Source: Sulfopaludibacter sp963815475 (lineage in GTDB: Bacteria; Acidobacteriota; Terriglobia; Bryobacterales; Bryobacteraceae). From it: a stretch of DNA of 64,000 nt. Below the pieces are notes generated by a model. It made no database searches. It was given only the letters and a program-made list of their open reading frames with translations, and was not told where the DNA came from. The position numbers were made by a program, and so were the translations under genes. The DNA is taken from positions 4,464,001 to 4,528,000 of the forward strand of contig CAWFHD010000003.1 of NCBI GenBank assembly GCA_963815475.1. The letters are read 5' to 3'. Shown here piece by piece: positions 17,249 through 27,229 of this stretch. Every line of letters starts with the position of its first letter. The stretch's first letter is position 1.

Positions 17249-17647
17249 ATGCTCTACGGAAAGGGACTGCGGGATTACCTCGCCTATCAAGTGTTAGGCA
17301 CCCGAAAGAAGCCCCCACAACAATCACAGATCCCCCGAAGAGGAAAAGCACAACCCCGCAAAGGCCCGCCCCGCAACGAAGCCTACAAGGCCTGGATACG
17401 TACGCTGCCCTGTCTCTGCTGCGGCATCGAGCATCGCTCCGAAGCCGCCCACACGGGAACCGATGGATCGATGAGCATGAAGGCCAGCGATTACTCGACA
17501 GTTCCTTTATGCGCGAACTGCCACACCCAAGCACCAGACTGCTACCACTCTGCTGGTGGAAAGCGGCGGATGGAGCGGAGGATCGGCCAGCGCTTTGCAG
17601 ATATTTGCGATCGGTTGCGGCGCGAATGGAAGGAACGGGCGGCCTAG
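17249..17647 (+). CDS. HNH-type nuclease domain protein (DUF968-like)
   Basis: A 132-residue basic protein. After a Lys/Arg/Pro-rich N-terminus (residues 1-50) comes a zinc-bound HNH-like core: CLCCGIEHRSEAAHTGTDG, then STVPLCANCHTQAPDCYH, with two CxxC pairs and the catalytic-type histidine in EAAH. This layout (CxxC...AAH...PLCxxCH) matches phage recombination-linked nucleases of the DUF968/Ref-like group. It is the third gene of the plus-strand cassette, 93 bases after the previous stop. It is likely a DNA endonuclease; specificity is unknown. Confidence 0.75.
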   Translation: MLYGKGLRDYLAYQVLGTRKKPPQQSQIPRRGKAQPRKGPPRNEAYKAWIRTLPCLCCGIEHRSEAAHTGTDGSMSMKASDYSTVPLCANCHTQAPDCYHSAGGKRRMERRIGQRFADICDRLRREWKERAA

Positions 17648-17678
17648 ACAATCTGTTGTTAACGTTTGCCCGTTATGC

Positions 17679-17850
17679 ATGATTCGCGGCTTTCGGGACA
17701 AAGAGGCGGCCAAGTTGTGGCGGTAGCAATTATGCGTACCGGGGCTGCAGCGGCGACAGAAGCGAGGGGGGACGAGAGCAGATTCCGCAATCGGTCTGGA
17801 TGGCCACGTGGGAGTCGGGCCGTGAGTACGGCCTAATCCGGTGTCGCGGG
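17679..17850 (+). pseudogene. HigB-like toxin remnant
   Basis: The ATG at 17679 begins MIRGFRDKEAAKLW, the hallmark N-terminus of HigB/RelE-family mRNA interferase toxins (MIxSFRDKExxKLF), but a TAG follows at 17724-17726. The next codons in frame, QLCVPGLQRRQKR, fit the family's usual VPxLxxxQxxxLRKL segment loosely. Nothing after about 17770 matches, and no HigA antitoxin follows. This is a dead fragment. Confidence 0.5.
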
Positions 17851-18226
17851 TAACCGCATGCGCCAAAAAGTATCCATCCCACGACAATTCATTAACAATC
17901 TTCGTGCCGAATCCGTATTCAGTATGAAATATGCGAGCGAAATTGTTGTTCCTCTTGATTGCTTGCTGTGCCGTGCTCTCGGCGGAGGACGCATCCGGGG
18001 CGCTGGTCCGGCGCCCTTACGCTCCACGGGTCAAACGGCAGCACCCAGACTCAATCGAGCTATCTTGAGTCCAATCAGAAAATCGATTCGCCGTCCGCAG
18101 CGGAGTCTGGTATCTTAACTGAGCGGAGGCGAAACAGCCATAACTTACTTCAACTGGACCTCCACTCTCGCCGTTACGGCGTCGCTAATCGTCACATGCG
18201 CGTGCCAACAGGTTTCTCATCCACAA
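17851..18226 (+). other. Spacer with an orphan signal peptide
   Basis: The ATG at 17931 encodes MRAKLLFLLIACCAVLSAED, a good signal peptide, but the frame closes at 18068 after 45 residues. A shifted frame continues with GALTLHGSNGSTQTQSSYLE. This looks like the 5' end of a lost secreted-protein gene. Just upstream of the oligopeptidase ATG, its own frame reads STLAVTASLIVTCACQQ without a start codon, possibly a decayed signal peptide. Confidence 0.35.
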
Positions 18227-20291
18227 ATGACTTACCCAACTACTCGGAAAGATGGCATCGTCGACGACTATTTCGGCGCCAAAGTTCCCGCTCCCTACCG
18301 TTGGATGGAGGATCTCGACTCGAAAGAGGTGGCGGATTGGGTTGCCGCGCAAAACCGCGTCACCTTCGACTATCTCGCCAAGCTACCTCTGCGCGAACAC
18401 TTCCGGCAGCGTATTACGCAGCTTTGGGACTACCCGAAGACGTCGATTCCAACCAGTCGGGGTGGGCGATACTTCTATTCGAGTAACAGCGGTTTGCAAG
18501 CACAGTCGCCCGTCTACCTGCGCTCCTCCCTTGCCGAACCGGCCACTCTAGTGCTCGATCCCAACGTGTTGTCCCCCGAGGGGTCGACTTTCACTCGCCC
18601 AATGGACTCCGTCGCGCGATGGCCGCCTGTTAGCGTACGGCCTTTCCCAAGGCGGCGCCGACTGGCGGACGGTCCGCGTTCGAGATGTGGACTCTGGCAA
18701 AGATCTGCCCGACGAAATTCAGTGGATGCGATTCTCCGACATTTCCTGGAGCAACGACAGCAAGGGTTTCTTCTACGCCGGCTACCCGAAGCCGCCCAAG
18801 GGTAAAGAGCTGGAGGCGGCCCTCTCCGGCCAGACCCTTTACTACCATCGCGTAGGTACTCCTCAGTCCGAGGACCGGATGATTTACCGGCGCACGGATC
18901 TACCCACGTGGTTTGTCGGTGGCGTGGTGACCGAAGACGGACGCTATCTCCTGATCGTCATGAGTAAGGGTTCCGACAACAACAACCGTTTGTATTATGC
19001 CGATCTGCGGGATCCCTTCCACCCGGCGATAGGCGCTCCGGTCCACCCGGTGATCGAGCAGGACGACGCCGAATTCGCCCCGTTCGGCAATTCTGGTCCT
19101 GTCCTTTACTTGCGAACTGATTTCGCGTCTCCCAATCGCAGAGTGATCGCCGTCGACCTGGCCCACCCGGCCCCAGAACAGTGGAAGACGATCGTTCCCG
19201 AGGGAAAGCAGGCGATCGAAAGCATCAGGCTGATCGGTGGCCGCATCGTGGCGCAATACCTCGTTGACGCCCAAAGTCGCGTGTCTCTGTTCAACCTCGA
19301 CGGGGCAGCGCAGGGCGACTTGCCCCTACCCGGTACAGGGACCTTGACCGGAATGGACGGCCGGCAGGACGCGGCGGAGATTTGGTACGCATTCAGCTCG
19401 CCGCTGTTTCCGAATACCGTCTTTGCCTTCGATCCGCAATCCCGGCGGAGTACTCCATTCGAGGCTGCCAAGCCGCCGGTCGATGTGGCGCAGTACGAGA
19501 CCAAAGCGCTGTTTGCCACTTCCAAGGACGGCACGCGCGTGCCGTTCTTCCTCACCTGGCGTAAGGGAATGGCGCTCGATTCCAGCCATCCGGCGATGCT
19601 TTACGGCTACGGCGGATTTTCGGTCAGTAACCTACCGAATTATTGGGCCGACGTACCCGCTTGGCTCGAACAAGGCGGTATTTGGGTTACCGCCAGCATG
19701 CGCGGCGGAGGGGAGTACGGCGAGTCCTGGCACAAGGCGGGAAATCTCGGCAAGAAGCAGAACGTTTTCGACGATTTCATCGGTGTCGCCGAGTTTCTGA
19801 TCAAAGAGAAGTACACCTCACCGGCGAAATTGGGGATCATCGGCGCCTCAAACGGCGGCTTGCTGGTCGGCGCCGTCGAACTACAACGCCCCGATCTGTT
19901 CGCTGTCGCGCTTCCTGCTGTCGGGGTGATGGACATGCTGCGTTACGATCGTTTCACAGGAGGCCATGCCTGGGTTACTGAGTATGGCTCGTCATCAAAC
20001 CCCGCCGACTTCGCTTATCTGATCAAATACTCGCCTGTTCAAAACGCCAAACCAGGTGTCTGTTACCCCGCCACTCTCGTGACCAGCGCCGACCACGACG
20101 ATCGCGTGGTGCCGAGCCATTCCTTTAAGTTCACAGCAGCCATGCAAGCGGCGCAGTCCTGTGATCGTCCCGTGCTGATTCGCGTGGAAACAGAGGGCTC
20201 GCACGGCTACCGTCCCACCGCCAAATTAATTGCCGAGAGCGCCGATAAGTGGGCCTTCGCCGCCGCCGCCGTAGGAATGCGCGAACGATAA
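18227..20291 (+). pseudogene. Prolyl oligopeptidase (S9A), one frameshift
   Basis: A serine peptidase that cleaves proline-containing oligopeptides. The first frame (18227 on) gives the N-terminal motif DYFGAKVPAPYRWMEDLDS. Between about 18575 and 18605 reading must shift by one base to continue DGRLLAYGLSQGGADWRTVR. From there the frame is open to 20291, with the beta-propeller and the catalytic domain: GASNGGLLVG (nucleophile Ser), SADHDDRVVP (Asp) and ETEGSHGYRP (His). Everything else fits a 680-residue family member. A single indel may be a true mutation or a sequence error. No start codon precedes the decayed signal-like stretch, so periplasmic location is unproven. Confidence 0.8.
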
Positions 20292-20826
20292 CGTGCACGA
20301 AAGCCGATGGTGAGCCTGATCTCCACGCGTGGTCCCGCGCCCGCCTGTCGGTTTAATCTCCCCACAAGGCCTCAGTGCTTGAGGCCACTTTGGTGTTTGA
20401 GTAGGTTTGAGAGAAGCGGCCGATATCGGTCTGAATCGGGAAGAACCGTTCGCGCCAGGGAAATGGGAAAATCGTCCGTTACCAACGTCGAGGCTACCCT
20501 TGACCGGCCGTTCAACCAGCTTTCTTTCGCGGCACGCCGTGTAGCCATGTATCGCGGCGTCGTACTCAACTGGTTGTGGATCACACCAGTTCAGTTTCCG
20601 CCACCGCCGTTTCCTGACCAAACGCGTTTGCGCCAGGTCCAAAGGCCTGTAAACACTTTAACGACCAGTGAGGATCTATCGCCCGAATATCGATTCGGAA
20701 CGCCGACGGCCAAAGTCCGAGATGGCGACCAACCGGTCGGAGTTGAGAGCGCGTGATAGCATTGAGACCATCGGGCCGGCGCATTTTTTCACGTGATTCC
20801 GCGCCGTGTGCCTGAAGGAGGGCTCG
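20292..20826. other. Intergenic region with a hairpin
   Basis: No convincing gene. A perfect 7-bp hairpin (GGCCTCA, loop GTGCT, TGAGGCC) at 20368-20386, about 77 bases after the oligopeptidase stop, may act as a weak terminator. The frames in the rest are short and lack ribosome sites. Confidence 0.4.
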
Positions 20827-21291
20827 ATGCGCGGTTGGAATCCGCTACATCTACTCATGCTTGCGGCGCTTTCCGCTTCGGCGCCCTCCTGTCGGCGTAA
20901 CAGCCGGGCCGACGATGAAGCCGCCATTCGCACGGCGACTCGGGAATGGAACGCTGCCGAAGCGGCCAAAGACCTGGAAAAATGTGTATCGTTCTATGTC
21001 GCGGATGCTGAGAGATTCGCTACCGGATCGCCCGTCATTCGTGGGAGGGAAGCGTTGCGGGCCGAATGGCAAAAGTATCTGTCCTCCCCAGGGACGTTCC
21101 AGTGGAGCACGAATAAAGTGGAGGTTTCCAGTTCCGGGGACCTCGCATACGAGACCGGCACATTTCTCCTCAGCACTGTTGGCAAGAGTGGCCAGCTCAC
21201 CACGACAAACGGCAAGTACGTGTGCGTCTGGAAAAAACAGACGGACGGAAAATGGAAAGTCGTGGAGGACATCGATAATCCGGACAGTTAA
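20827..21291 (+). CDS. Putative lipoprotein, NTF2-like (DUF4440/SnoaL) fold
   Basis: A 154-residue protein with an N-terminal export signal, LHLLMLAALSASAPSC, whose cysteine at about residue 20 suits a lipoprotein box. The mature part, DDEAAIRTATREWNAAEAAK, then CVSFYVADAERFATGSPVIR and a DGKWKVVEDIDNPDS end, is typical of DUF4440/SnoaL-like small alpha+beta barrels that bind small hydrophobic ligands or act as isomerases. ATG 20827 is chosen over upstream starts because GAAGGAGGG sits 5-11 bases before it. It is monocistronic. Substrate unknown. Confidence 0.8.
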   Translation: MRGWNPLHLLMLAALSASAPSCRRNSRADDEAAIRTATREWNAAEAAKDLEKCVSFYVADAERFATGSPVIRGREALRAEWQKYLSSPGTFQWSTNKVEVSSSGDLAYETGTFLLSTVGKSGQLTTTNGKYVCVWKKQTDGKWKVVEDIDNPDS

Positions 21292-21847
21292 ACTCGGAAA
21301 GCAACCTCATCGGCCCGGATCACGGCACAAACGGGAAGTTGGCGGGCAAGGTTCGTCAGCAGAGAGAGATCTCAACTTCCCGTTTGCCGACGATCCACCC
21401 GCAGGCGGCGCCACACTTCCGCGGTCCACTAGTTAGTTCCGGCGCGAGCCGGCTCGAAGCCCGTTCCGAGCGTTGCCATCACAACGGCTGCCTAACGCAA
21501 ACTGCGGCCGGGTCGCAGAACCTCTTCGCAACAGCGGAGGTGAATCAGTTTCGTCCCCAGGATCTGTCTCCGAGTTCACTGCACACCGATAGTGACTTCA
21601 TTGCAGTCGGATAACTGCACAGCCCGTCCTGCGCGAAGACCCGCGGCGGTTGGTTATCTGCGTTGACTAACGCCCGTTTGACAATTCCCGCTGGAGTTGT
21701 GGATCATTCGATCCCCCAGACGAGCGCCAACCGATTCGCGGTATGATCGATTCTTACATCACCCGAGCCTCTGGCGGCATCGACAAATACTCACCGATGA
21801 GGGGCTGGTCGCGTATTTGGCAGTCACGAACCGTTTGACTCAGAAAC
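21292..21847. other. Intergenic region before the hybrid kinase
   Basis: No gene recognised on either strand. It carries a TTGACA at about 21678 without a convincing -10 partner and presumably contains the promoter of the kinase gene. Confidence 0.35.
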
Positions 21848-24800
21848 GTGAGCGAAACAAACCGAGTCTTGACGGCTGTCGTTGCAGCAGCAGTCCTGGT
21901 GCTGCCCTTTGCGGCAGTGCCGGCCTCCGGGAAAACGTCTGAGTCCGCCAGCAGTTGGGCCGAGGTCTCCGGTATTGCCTCGGATGTATGGTTCCAACCG
22001 CTGAGCAGGGCGGATGGCATCCCCGGGGACAGAATCTGCCAAGTCCTGGAAGACCGCAGGGGATTTCTTTGGTTTTCCACTTTCGACGGATTGGTACGCT
22101 TTGACGGCTACGAGCATCGCTACTATCGCGGCCTGCCGATGGTGCGGACTGTCGAGGATCCGAGGCCGACTTTGGGATCGGCCTATCCCGGCCTGTTGTT
22201 CGAGGATCGTCGCGGACGGCTGTGGGTGGCTTCGGATGTTTTATCCCGTTTCGATGAGACGACAGGCAGTTTCAACCCAGTCCTGAAGCCGCGGCCGGGA
22301 GTGGGCCCGTCCGGTTCCGAGGAGATCACGGCCATTCACGACGGCCCGGGGAATTCGCTTTGGGTGGCCGTCTCGATCTACGGGAGCGGCGAGCAGCATG
22401 GCGGGAAGTGGCAGGACCTGTCCGAGCCGGTCCTATACCTGGTCGACCCGGATAAGCGGACCTCTGAGGCCCACCCCATCAGCCCGAACGTTACGCAAGG
22501 CCGGCCAGTCAGCATTCGGGCGATCGAACAGGATCCGCAGGGGCGGCTCTGGCTCGGAACTTCCATCGGACTAATCCGGTTCGACACGGCAGACGGTAGT
22601 TTTCGGCATTACCCGCACCCACCTTCGTCCCATAACGACCCCCGGAAGACGTTTAACTCGCTGATATGGGATGGGACCGGGCACCTGTGGGTCCACACGC
22701 CGACCGGCCTGGAGCGTCTCGATCCGGAAACTGGCGTATTCGATCACTTCATACAGGCTCTCTTCTGGTATGCGACCAAGGACCTGACGGGTAAGATCTG
22801 GCTGTGGGGCGGCTACCCTGGACTGCATTTATTCGATCCGGCGAGTCCGCCGGAGACGGCGCTACGGTCCGTCTCCTGGGCCCCCTCCGCGACCGCGGCG
22901 GCCGACGGCATGACGGTCATGACCCTGGGCACGGACCACCACGGAAACGTGTGGGCCTACCTGTATCCGCTCTCCACGATGTACCGGTATTCCCCTGCTG
23001 CAAGCCGCTTCGGTGCCCACATTGCACAGCCCGAGCGGGCGGATTCGCTCGGCGGAGTTATGGTCCGGGGCTTTGCCGAAGACTCCGACGGCTCGATCTG
23101 GATCGCCACCGCATTAGCGGGCTTGGACCGGTTCGCCCCCCGCGCGGGCACGTTCACTCACTTTCGTCACGATCCCCGGCGGTCGCAAGGGCTTTCCGGT
23201 GATCAGATCACCTCGGTTTACGAAGACCGTTCGAAGGCCGTTTGGGTCGCCGGGAAGTTTGGGCTCGGGCGTCTGGATTCAAAGTCTGGGCGATTCACGT
23301 CGTTCGGAGATGTGATCAGTACCGGGTATTCCATCTACTCGATGATCGAGGATACTTCGGGGAGATTTTGGATTGGAGATTGGGCTGGCTCAATCCGTCT
23401 TCTCGATCGCCGGACGGGGAGAGCGTCACCGGAAATAGCACGCGGCCATGCCATCCACGAAGATCGCGAAGGAAACATCTGGATGGGCTTCCCGCCGGGA
23501 CTCAATAAGCTCGACCGCGCCGGAAAGCTTCGCACGATACCGCTGCCCGTCGCGGACGCAGGACATCCGCCCTGGGCGCTCGAAATCCGGTCGATCCAGG
23601 GAGACGCGAGCGGAATGCTGTGGGTGGGGAGCACCATCGGGCTGTACCGGTTCGATCCGCGCTCGGAGAGCGCCACGCAATTCGGAGTCGCTCAGGGCAT
23701 GGCGAATGAAGAGGTGCGGTGCCTGGTTCCCGACGAGGACGGCAGTCTCTGGATGAGCACGGCGGTCGGGATCTCGCGCTTCGATCCGCGCGACGGACGG
23801 TTTCAGAACTTCGACGAACGAGACGGGCTGCAGAGCCACGATTTCACAAGGCGCGCCTGTTATCGCGCGGCGGATGGCCGACTGTACTTTGGCGGCATGA
23901 TGGGATTCAACGCCTTCTATCCGAATGACGTGCTCGCGCGGGGACCGGAGCGGCCCGTCACTCTGACGGGTATGGAAATCAACGGGATGGATGCGCCCGT
24001 CCCGGCGGGCGGAGCCATGAAATTGCCGTACGGCCGCAGCACCGTGGCGATTCGATTCGCGGCGCTCAATCCGGTCAATCCGGCAAGGGTTCATTACCGT
24101 TTCCAGCTTGCCGGGCTGGAAAAGGATTGGACCGAGGTGGACAGCGCCCATCGCGAGGCCCGATACACCGACTTGCGGCCGGGCAATTACTTATTCGGTG
24201 TGGCGGCAGCCTTAGACGGCAAGTCGTGGGGCACGAGCACGGCGTCCCTGCGAATCGCCATCGTGCCGCCGTGGTGGCGTGCATGGTGGGCCGAATTGTT
24301 GGAAGGGCTCGCCCTCGCTGGCCTTTTGTTCTCAACGCACAAGATTCGGGTTAGGGTTCATCACATGCGCGCACTGCGACTGAGCGCCCTCGTCGACCAG
24401 CGCACGGCGGAGTTGGCGGAAGCTAGCAACCGGGCCCAGGGGGCCAGCGATGAAGCGCAACAGGCCCGCTTACAGGCAGAAGCGGCAAACCAGGCAAAGA
24501 GCGCCTTTCTCGCCCACATGAGCCACGAACTGCGGAACCCGCTCAGTTCGATTCTGGGCGTCTCGAACCTGCTCCGTGAAGACGATGCGACCGAGCAACA
24601 GCGGCAATACCTGGACATGATCGATCGCAGCGGCGAGCACCTGTTGGACCTCATCAATGATGTGCTGGACGTGGCCAAGATCGAGGCAGGCAAACAGGAG
24701 CTTCGACTCGCTCCAGTTGACGCGATCGCGCTGGCCCGGGAGGTGGCGGACATCATGCGGGTCAAAGCCGCCGCGAAGCGAGTGGACTTGACCTGTTCAC

Positions 24801-25678
24801 ACCCGGCGGATGTTCATCCGTACGTCCTGGCCGACGGCTCCAAACTGCGCCAGGTATTGACCAACCTGGTGGGCAACGCCATTAAGTTCACGGCGAAAGG
24901 GCGCGTGACTCTGCGAGTTGGGACCATCGTGGATGATGGAGCGAATCGGTTGATGCTTCGGTTCGAAGTGGAAGATACCGGAATCGGGATTCCCCCTCAA
25001 GACCGGGCGCGCATCTTCGATCCGTTCGTCCAAGTGGGCAAACAGATCGGACAAAAGGGGACCGGCTTGGGCTTGACCATCACCAAGCGATTCGTAGAAA
25101 TGATGGGCGGCTCCATTGCCGTCGAGAGCACACCGGGGGTAGGCTCACGGTTCGTTGTGGAGGTTCCGGCCGAGTTGGCCAGGCGGTCCGATGTGAAAAG
25201 TCCCCCTCCGTTCGGAACAAGCTGGTTCGTGCTGCAACCCGGCGAACCCGAGCGGCGCGTGCTGATTGTGGAAGACGACCCGGAGAATGCGATGATTCTC
25301 GAACAGCTTCTGTCGCGCGCCGGGTTCCCCTTGCGAGTCGCGGGTACTGGAGCCGCGGGCCTGGAGCTCTTCACGAGCTGGAACCCGGATTTCCTCTGGC
25401 TCGACGTGCAACTGCCGGATATGAGCGGGCTCGAGGTGGCGCGGGCGATTCGCGAGATGCCGCGCGGCCGGGACGTTAGGATCGCTGCCACTACAGCCTC
25501 CGCCTACGAATCCGAACGCGCGCAGGCGCTGGCAAGCGGGATGGATGACTTCGTTCGCAAGCCGTACCAGCCGGCCGAGATCTTCGACTGCATGACGCAC
25601 CAGCTCGGGGTGCACTTCCAATGCGAGTCGGCCGAGACAGCCCGCGAGGTGGACCCGCCCGATAGCATGGGGCAATGA
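21848..25678 (+). CDS. Hybrid sensor histidine kinase/response regulator with Reg_prop propeller
   Basis: A 1276-residue one-protein two-component system of the HTCS/Reg_prop type, which senses an extracytoplasmic, often carbohydrate, signal. Domains: signal peptide (1-28); two seven-bladed propeller halves from Reg_prop repeats (about 45-690; DRRGFLWFSTFDGLVRFDGY, ANEEVRCLVPDEDGSLWMST); Y_Y_Y domain (about 740-805); one transmembrane helix (about 810-830); HisKA with FLAHMSHELRNPL (His about 894); HATPase with NAIKFTAKG, DTGIGIPP and GTGLGLTITKRF; and a receiver domain with LWLDVQLPDMSG (phospho-Asp) and FVRKPY. There is no DNA-binding output domain, so it must pass the phosphate on or act by protein contact. 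GTG start at 21848. Confidence 0.93.
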   Translation: MSETNRVLTAVVAAAVLVLPFAAVPASGKTSESASSWAEVSGIASDVWFQPLSRADGIPGDRICQVLEDRRGFLWFSTFDGLVRFDGYEHRYYRGLPMVRTVEDPRPTLGSAYPGLLFEDRRGRLWVASDVLSRFDETTGSFNPVLKPRPGVGPSGSEEITAIHDGPGNSLWVAVSIYGSGEQHGGKWQDLSEPVLYLVDPDKRTSEAHPISPNVTQGRPVSIRAIEQDPQGRLWLGTSIGLIRFDTADGSFRHYPHPPSSHNDPRKTFNSLIWDGTGHLWVHTPTGLERLDPETGVFDHFIQALFWYATKDLTGKIWLWGGYPGLHLFDPASPPETALRSVSWAPSATAAADGMTVMTLGTDHHGNVWAYLYPLSTMYRYSPAASRFGAHIAQPERADSLGGVMVRGFAEDSDGSIWIATALAGLDRFAPRAGTFTHFRHDPRRSQGLSGDQITSVYEDRSKAVWVAGKFGLGRLDSKSGRFTSFGDVISTGYSIYSMIEDTSGRFWIGDWAGSIRLLDRRTGRASPEIARGHAIHEDREGNIWMGFPPGLNKLDRAGKLRTIPLPVADAGHPPWALEIRSIQGDASGMLWVGSTIGLYRFDPRSESATQFGVAQGMANEEVRCLVPDEDGSLWMSTAVGISRFDPRDGRFQNFDERDGLQSHDFTRRACYRAADGRLYFGGMMGFNAFYPNDVLARGPERPVTLTGMEINGMDAPVPAGGAMKLPYGRSTVAIRFAALNPVNPARVHYRFQLAGLEKDWTEVDSAHREARYTDLRPGNYLFGVAAALDGKSWGTSTASLRIAIVPPWWRAWWAELLEGLALAGLLFSTHKIRVRVHHMRALRLSALVDQRTAELAEASNRAQGASDEAQQARLQAEAANQAKSAFLAHMSHELRNPLSSILGVSNLLREDDATEQQRQYLDMIDRSGEHLLDLINDVLDVAKIEAGKQELRLAPVDAIALAREVADIMRVKAAAKRVDLTCSHPADVHPYVLADGSKLRQVLTNLVGNAIKFTAKGRVTLRVGTIVDDGANRLMLRFEVEDTGIGIPPQDRARIFDPFVQVGKQIGQKGTGLGLTITKRFVEMMGGSIAVESTPGVGSRFVVEVPAELARRSDVKSPPPFGTSWFVLQPGEPERRVLIVEDDPENAMILEQLLSRAGFPLRVAGTGAAGLELFTSWNPDFLWLDVQLPDMSGLEVARAIREMPRGRDVRIAATTASAYESERAQALASGMDDFVRKPYQPAEIFDCMTHQLGVHFQCESAETAREVDPPDSMGQ

Positions 25679-25958
25679 ATCGCTATTTCGGGATCTGTTG
25701 CAAATAGCAGCAATCAAGCACCCTATCTTCGAACTGTTTTATTCCAAATCCGCGGGCCGGGAGTGTCGGGCCCTGGGCTGACACTTCCAGGATCTGCAGC
25801 AACCGCAGGCAATCTTACATGAGCGGAAGCCCCGATCCCGTTTTCAAATGCGAGGCACATGGCGCACCCATTTCAGTGGAAGAACACACTTCCATGGCAC
25901 CTAGGCGCACCGCGAAAGTCAGAATCCTCCCCTTCAGGAATCCTCCGCCATTCCGGCA
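25679..25958. other. Convergent intergenic region
   Basis: Lies between the hybrid kinase and the convergent AraC gene. No coding frame with a ribosome site and no strong terminator hairpin was recognised. Confidence 0.35.
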
Positions 25959-26930
25959 TTACCGTTTGCCTTCAAAACCACCTTTGAGGTACTCACCAGG
26001 GTTGATTCCGACAACTCGCTTAAACGCCTTACTGAAGGCAGCGCCGGACTCGTAACCGACCGACCGAGCAACGTCTACGAGATTCTTGCCACGCTGTTGT
26101 AGTAACTGCATCGCCTTCTGCATCCTCCACTCGGTTACGTATTCCAGCGGTGTTTGTCCGAGTAGCTCTTTAAAACGCGCTGCGAATGCGGAGCGAGACA
26201 TGCCCGCCGCTTCGGCCAGAGATTCGACCGTCCAAGGTGTATTCACACTGTCGTGAATGGCACTCAGGGCCGTGCCCATTTGAGGATCGAAGATCGCACG
26301 AAGCCATCCTTTGTTACGTTCCGGTCCCGACGCGATATGCGCCCGAAGTATTTGGATAAACAGAACCTCGGCTAGCCGATTCGCGACTATTTCAGATCCC
26401 GGCACCTCTTCTGCCATTTCTGATGCCAGCGCTCGCATTGTGTCGTGAAGAGCAAGCGTGCGTGCCTGCTCGGCCTTAATCAGAATGAAGCTCGGCAATA
26501 ACTGAGTGATGGGCCTCAGGCTGGCGCGATCGAAACTCATGGACCCACAGACGATTGTCGTCGGCGCGCCGCCCCCTCCATGATGAGCGACATTACCGTT
26601 GGCTTTGGCGGCGATCTCGCGGAAGGTTGACTTTGGACGCGTTCGCGGGCTATCGCGCATGACGATCGAGGTGTCGCGGCCCAGCAAGAAGCAGTCGCCA
26701 CCGGTGAGGGGAATCGGGTCCGGAATGCCTCCGATACTGAGCCAGCAGTTACCGCGCGACAGCATGGCGAAGTGCGCCAGATCTGTGGGTGAATCTCTTT
26801 TGCCGGAAGGCGTGACTTTCTCTTCGGGCCGCTTCTCCTGTATCAAGCCCCACGGGGCCGTGGCTTCGAGCCTGTGCTGACCGAAAGCGGTTACGTGCAT
26901 CGTTCTGAAGATGTCTGTTATCGGGTCCAA
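25959..26930 (-). CDS. AraC-family transcriptional regulator with cupin domain
   Basis: A 323-residue regulator. The N-terminal half (about 20-200) matches the AraC-associated cupin sensor domain (PLTGGDCFLLGRD), which binds a small ligand. The C-terminal double helix-turn-helix covers about 220-318, with WTVESLAEAAGMSRSAFAAR and the conserved second motif VARSVGYESGAAFSKAFKR. It is divergent from the SDR/reductase operon starting at 27230 with 299 bases between, so it most likely controls that operon in response to an electrophile or aromatic compound. The target is inferred from position. Confidence 0.9.
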   Translation of the reverse strand: MDPITDIFRTMHVTAFGQHRLEATAPWGLIQEKRPEEKVTPSGKRDSPTDLAHFAMLSRGNCWLSIGGIPDPIPLTGGDCFLLGRDTSIVMRDSPRTRPKSTFREIAAKANGNVAHHGGGGAPTTIVCGSMSFDRASLRPITQLLPSFILIKAEQARTLALHDTMRALASEMAEEVPGSEIVANRLAEVLFIQILRAHIASGPERNKGWLRAIFDPQMGTALSAIHDSVNTPWTVESLAEAAGMSRSAFAARFKELLGQTPLEYVTEWRMQKAMQLLQQRGKNLVDVARSVGYESGAAFSKAFKRVVGINPGEYLKGGFEGKR

Positions 26931-27229
26931 CTGAGCCTCCTCCTGCTCTCGAAAGCCATAGTGTTCTGTGAGGACTGTCCGAAACTGCTTCAGGTAGAAG
27001 AGGCCTCAACCATGACGGACATTCTCCTTCCTGCCAGCGTCACAACTCCTACAGTGCTTTTCCTCGAGGAGCCCGTCCCAGCTCCATCCAAAAGGTTCAA
27101 AACAGCTCGCTTCAGCCTTCTGTCTGGACGAATAGACAAAAATCTTGGACTCTTGAGCAGTTCTCGTCCACCGCCAAAGAACTCTACTCTAGTGTACCGA
27201 ATGCAATAGATCTACCGAAGGGAGTAATT
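26931..27229. promoter_or_regulatory. Divergent control region between araC-type gene and SDR operon
   Basis: A 299-base region without a supported gene. It must contain promoters for both directions and the regulator's binding sites. I could not identify clear -35/-10 pairs or repeats. GAAGGGAG at its right end is the RBS of the first SDR gene. Confidence 0.4.
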
